In this document: positions 5,379 to 5,922 of the stretch, in pieces
Layout of the letters: each line of letters begins with the position of its first letter
How positions within the stretch are numbered: the first letter of the stretch is position 1
NCBI GenBank assembly: GCA_031273585.1
Contig: JAISRP010000148.1
Coordinates: 1 to 5,922, forward strand
Length of the DNA: 5,922 bases
Direction: 5' to 3'
DNA from: Synergistaceae bacterium
Lineage (GTDB): Bacteria; Synergistota; Synergistia; Synergistales; Synergistaceae
The notes under the pieces: generated by a model
What the model saw: the letters and a program-made list of their open reading frames with translations, nothing else
Databases searched by the model: none
What the model was told of the DNA's origin: nothing
Position numbers and translations under genes: made by a program

Positions 5379-5922
5379 GTGGATTACTTCGAGGAAACCG
5401 ACAGGGCACGAAACAGAGGCCTTGCCGCATATTCGTCCGCGAGCTTCGGGTACTCTTTCTCGGCTATGACGGTGTCAATTTTCCTGATGTACTACTACAC
5501 AGACGTGCTGGAGCTCTCCGCCCTTTCGGTGACCGTGATCCTCTTCGTCGCGCGTTTCTTTGACGGAGCCGTCGACCCGTTCATCGGACATTACATGGAC
5601 GGACACACCACAAAATACGGGAAATACAGGGGGTATCTCCTTTATTGGGCGGGCCCCTCCTGCGTGTTCTTCGTCATCCTCTTCGTCCCGTCCCCCCTGC
5701 CGGGATACGGGGCGCTCCTCTGGTACATGTCGGCATACCTCCTCTGGAGCTTTTCGGCCAGTATGCTGGAGGTGTCCTACCTTCCTCTGATGGCGTCAAT
5801 CAGCTGCGGCGGGGACCGCAACCTGACGAACACGCTCAAGATCTCGGCTTCCATAGTGGCAGTCGTGGCAACGTCGTTCCTCACCCTCAAACTGGTGAAG
5901 GCATTTGGAGGCGGGTCGGCGC
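5379..5922 (+). CDS. MelB-like GPH-family sugar:cation symporter, N-terminal part
   Basis: Inner-membrane symporter of the glycoside-pentoside-hexuronide (MelB) branch of the MFS, which couples uptake of sugars or related solutes to Na+ or H+. The first 181 codons are present; the gene runs off the right edge (full proteins are about 450-480 residues). Start is GTG at 5379 (MDYFEETDRA), with GAGGGG nine bases upstream. Visible family marks are the helix I end FLMYYYTDVLELS (35-47), helix II ARFFDGAVDPFIGHYMD (58-74) with the two acidic residues D62 and D66 that match the MelB cation-site pair D55/D59, and the cytoplasmic loop GKYRGYLLY (81-89). About five hydrophobic segments can be seen. The MelB sugar-site Asp19 position appears to be Ser26 and the Asp124 position Glu131 (alignment from memory), so the substrate is probably not melibiose. 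It is divergent from a MalT-like regulator, which likely controls it. Confidence 0.92.
   Translation, partial: MDYFEETDRARNRGLAAYSSASFGYSFSAMTVSIFLMYYYTDVLELSALSVTVILFVARFFDGAVDPFIGHYMDGHTTKYGKYRGYLLYWAGPSCVFFVILFVPSPLPGYGALLWYMSAYLLWSFSASMLEVSYLPLMASISCGGDRNLTNTLKISASIVAVVATSFLTLKLVKAFGGGSA

Noticed and set aside
1..5922. CRISPR arrays, tRNA or rRNA genes, insertion sequences or phage attachment sites
   Set aside because: No regularly spaced repeats, no tRNA-like cloverleaf in the intergenic regions, no transposase or integrase reading frame and no flanking terminal repeats were seen.

Overview
The window is GC-rich DNA (four genes with strongly G/C-biased third positions) from a diderm bacterium: a TolC-type outer-membrane protein is only useful with an outer membrane. 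Arginine is often written AGG and isoleucine ATA despite the high GC. This usage, and the pairing of a large MalT-like LuxR regulator with a MelB-like transporter, would fit Synergistota, but that placement is an inference and no phylogenetic marker is present.

Left part (5-2532, + strand): an outer-membrane factor of the TolC family, then, with an ATGA stop/start overlap, a membrane-anchored periplasmic adaptor of the RND/HlyD type. Together they are two thirds of a tripartite efflux or export machine. The inner-membrane pump is not in the window. It is not directly downstream, so it must lie upstream of base 1 or elsewhere. The first 90 bases of the tolC-like gene are unusual: an A-rich run of Lys/Asn codons is followed by two perfect GC-rich inverted repeats inside the signal-peptide coding sequence.

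Middle (2533-2603): a 71-base gap between convergent genes, with a GC-rich potential hairpin but no T-tract.

Right part (2604-5922): an 843-residue MalT-like (LAL/STAND) LuxR-family regulator on the minus strand. It is divergent from the start of a MelB/GPH-family sugar-cation symporter that runs off the right end. The 243-base divergent region (5136-5378) is AT-rich and carries a plausible extended -10 promoter with phased A-tracts for the regulator. For the transporter it carries a consensus TATAAT, a 6-bp dyad over the -35 position, and an 8-bp perfect stem that abuts the ribosome binding site. The simplest reading is that the ATP-dependent regulator controls the transporter next door in response to its substrate or a metabolite of it, as MalT does for maltose genes. 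Nothing here is clearly a new biological system. The best leads are the transporter leader with its dyads, the altered substrate-site residues of the transporter, and the hairpins in the tolC-like signal-peptide region.
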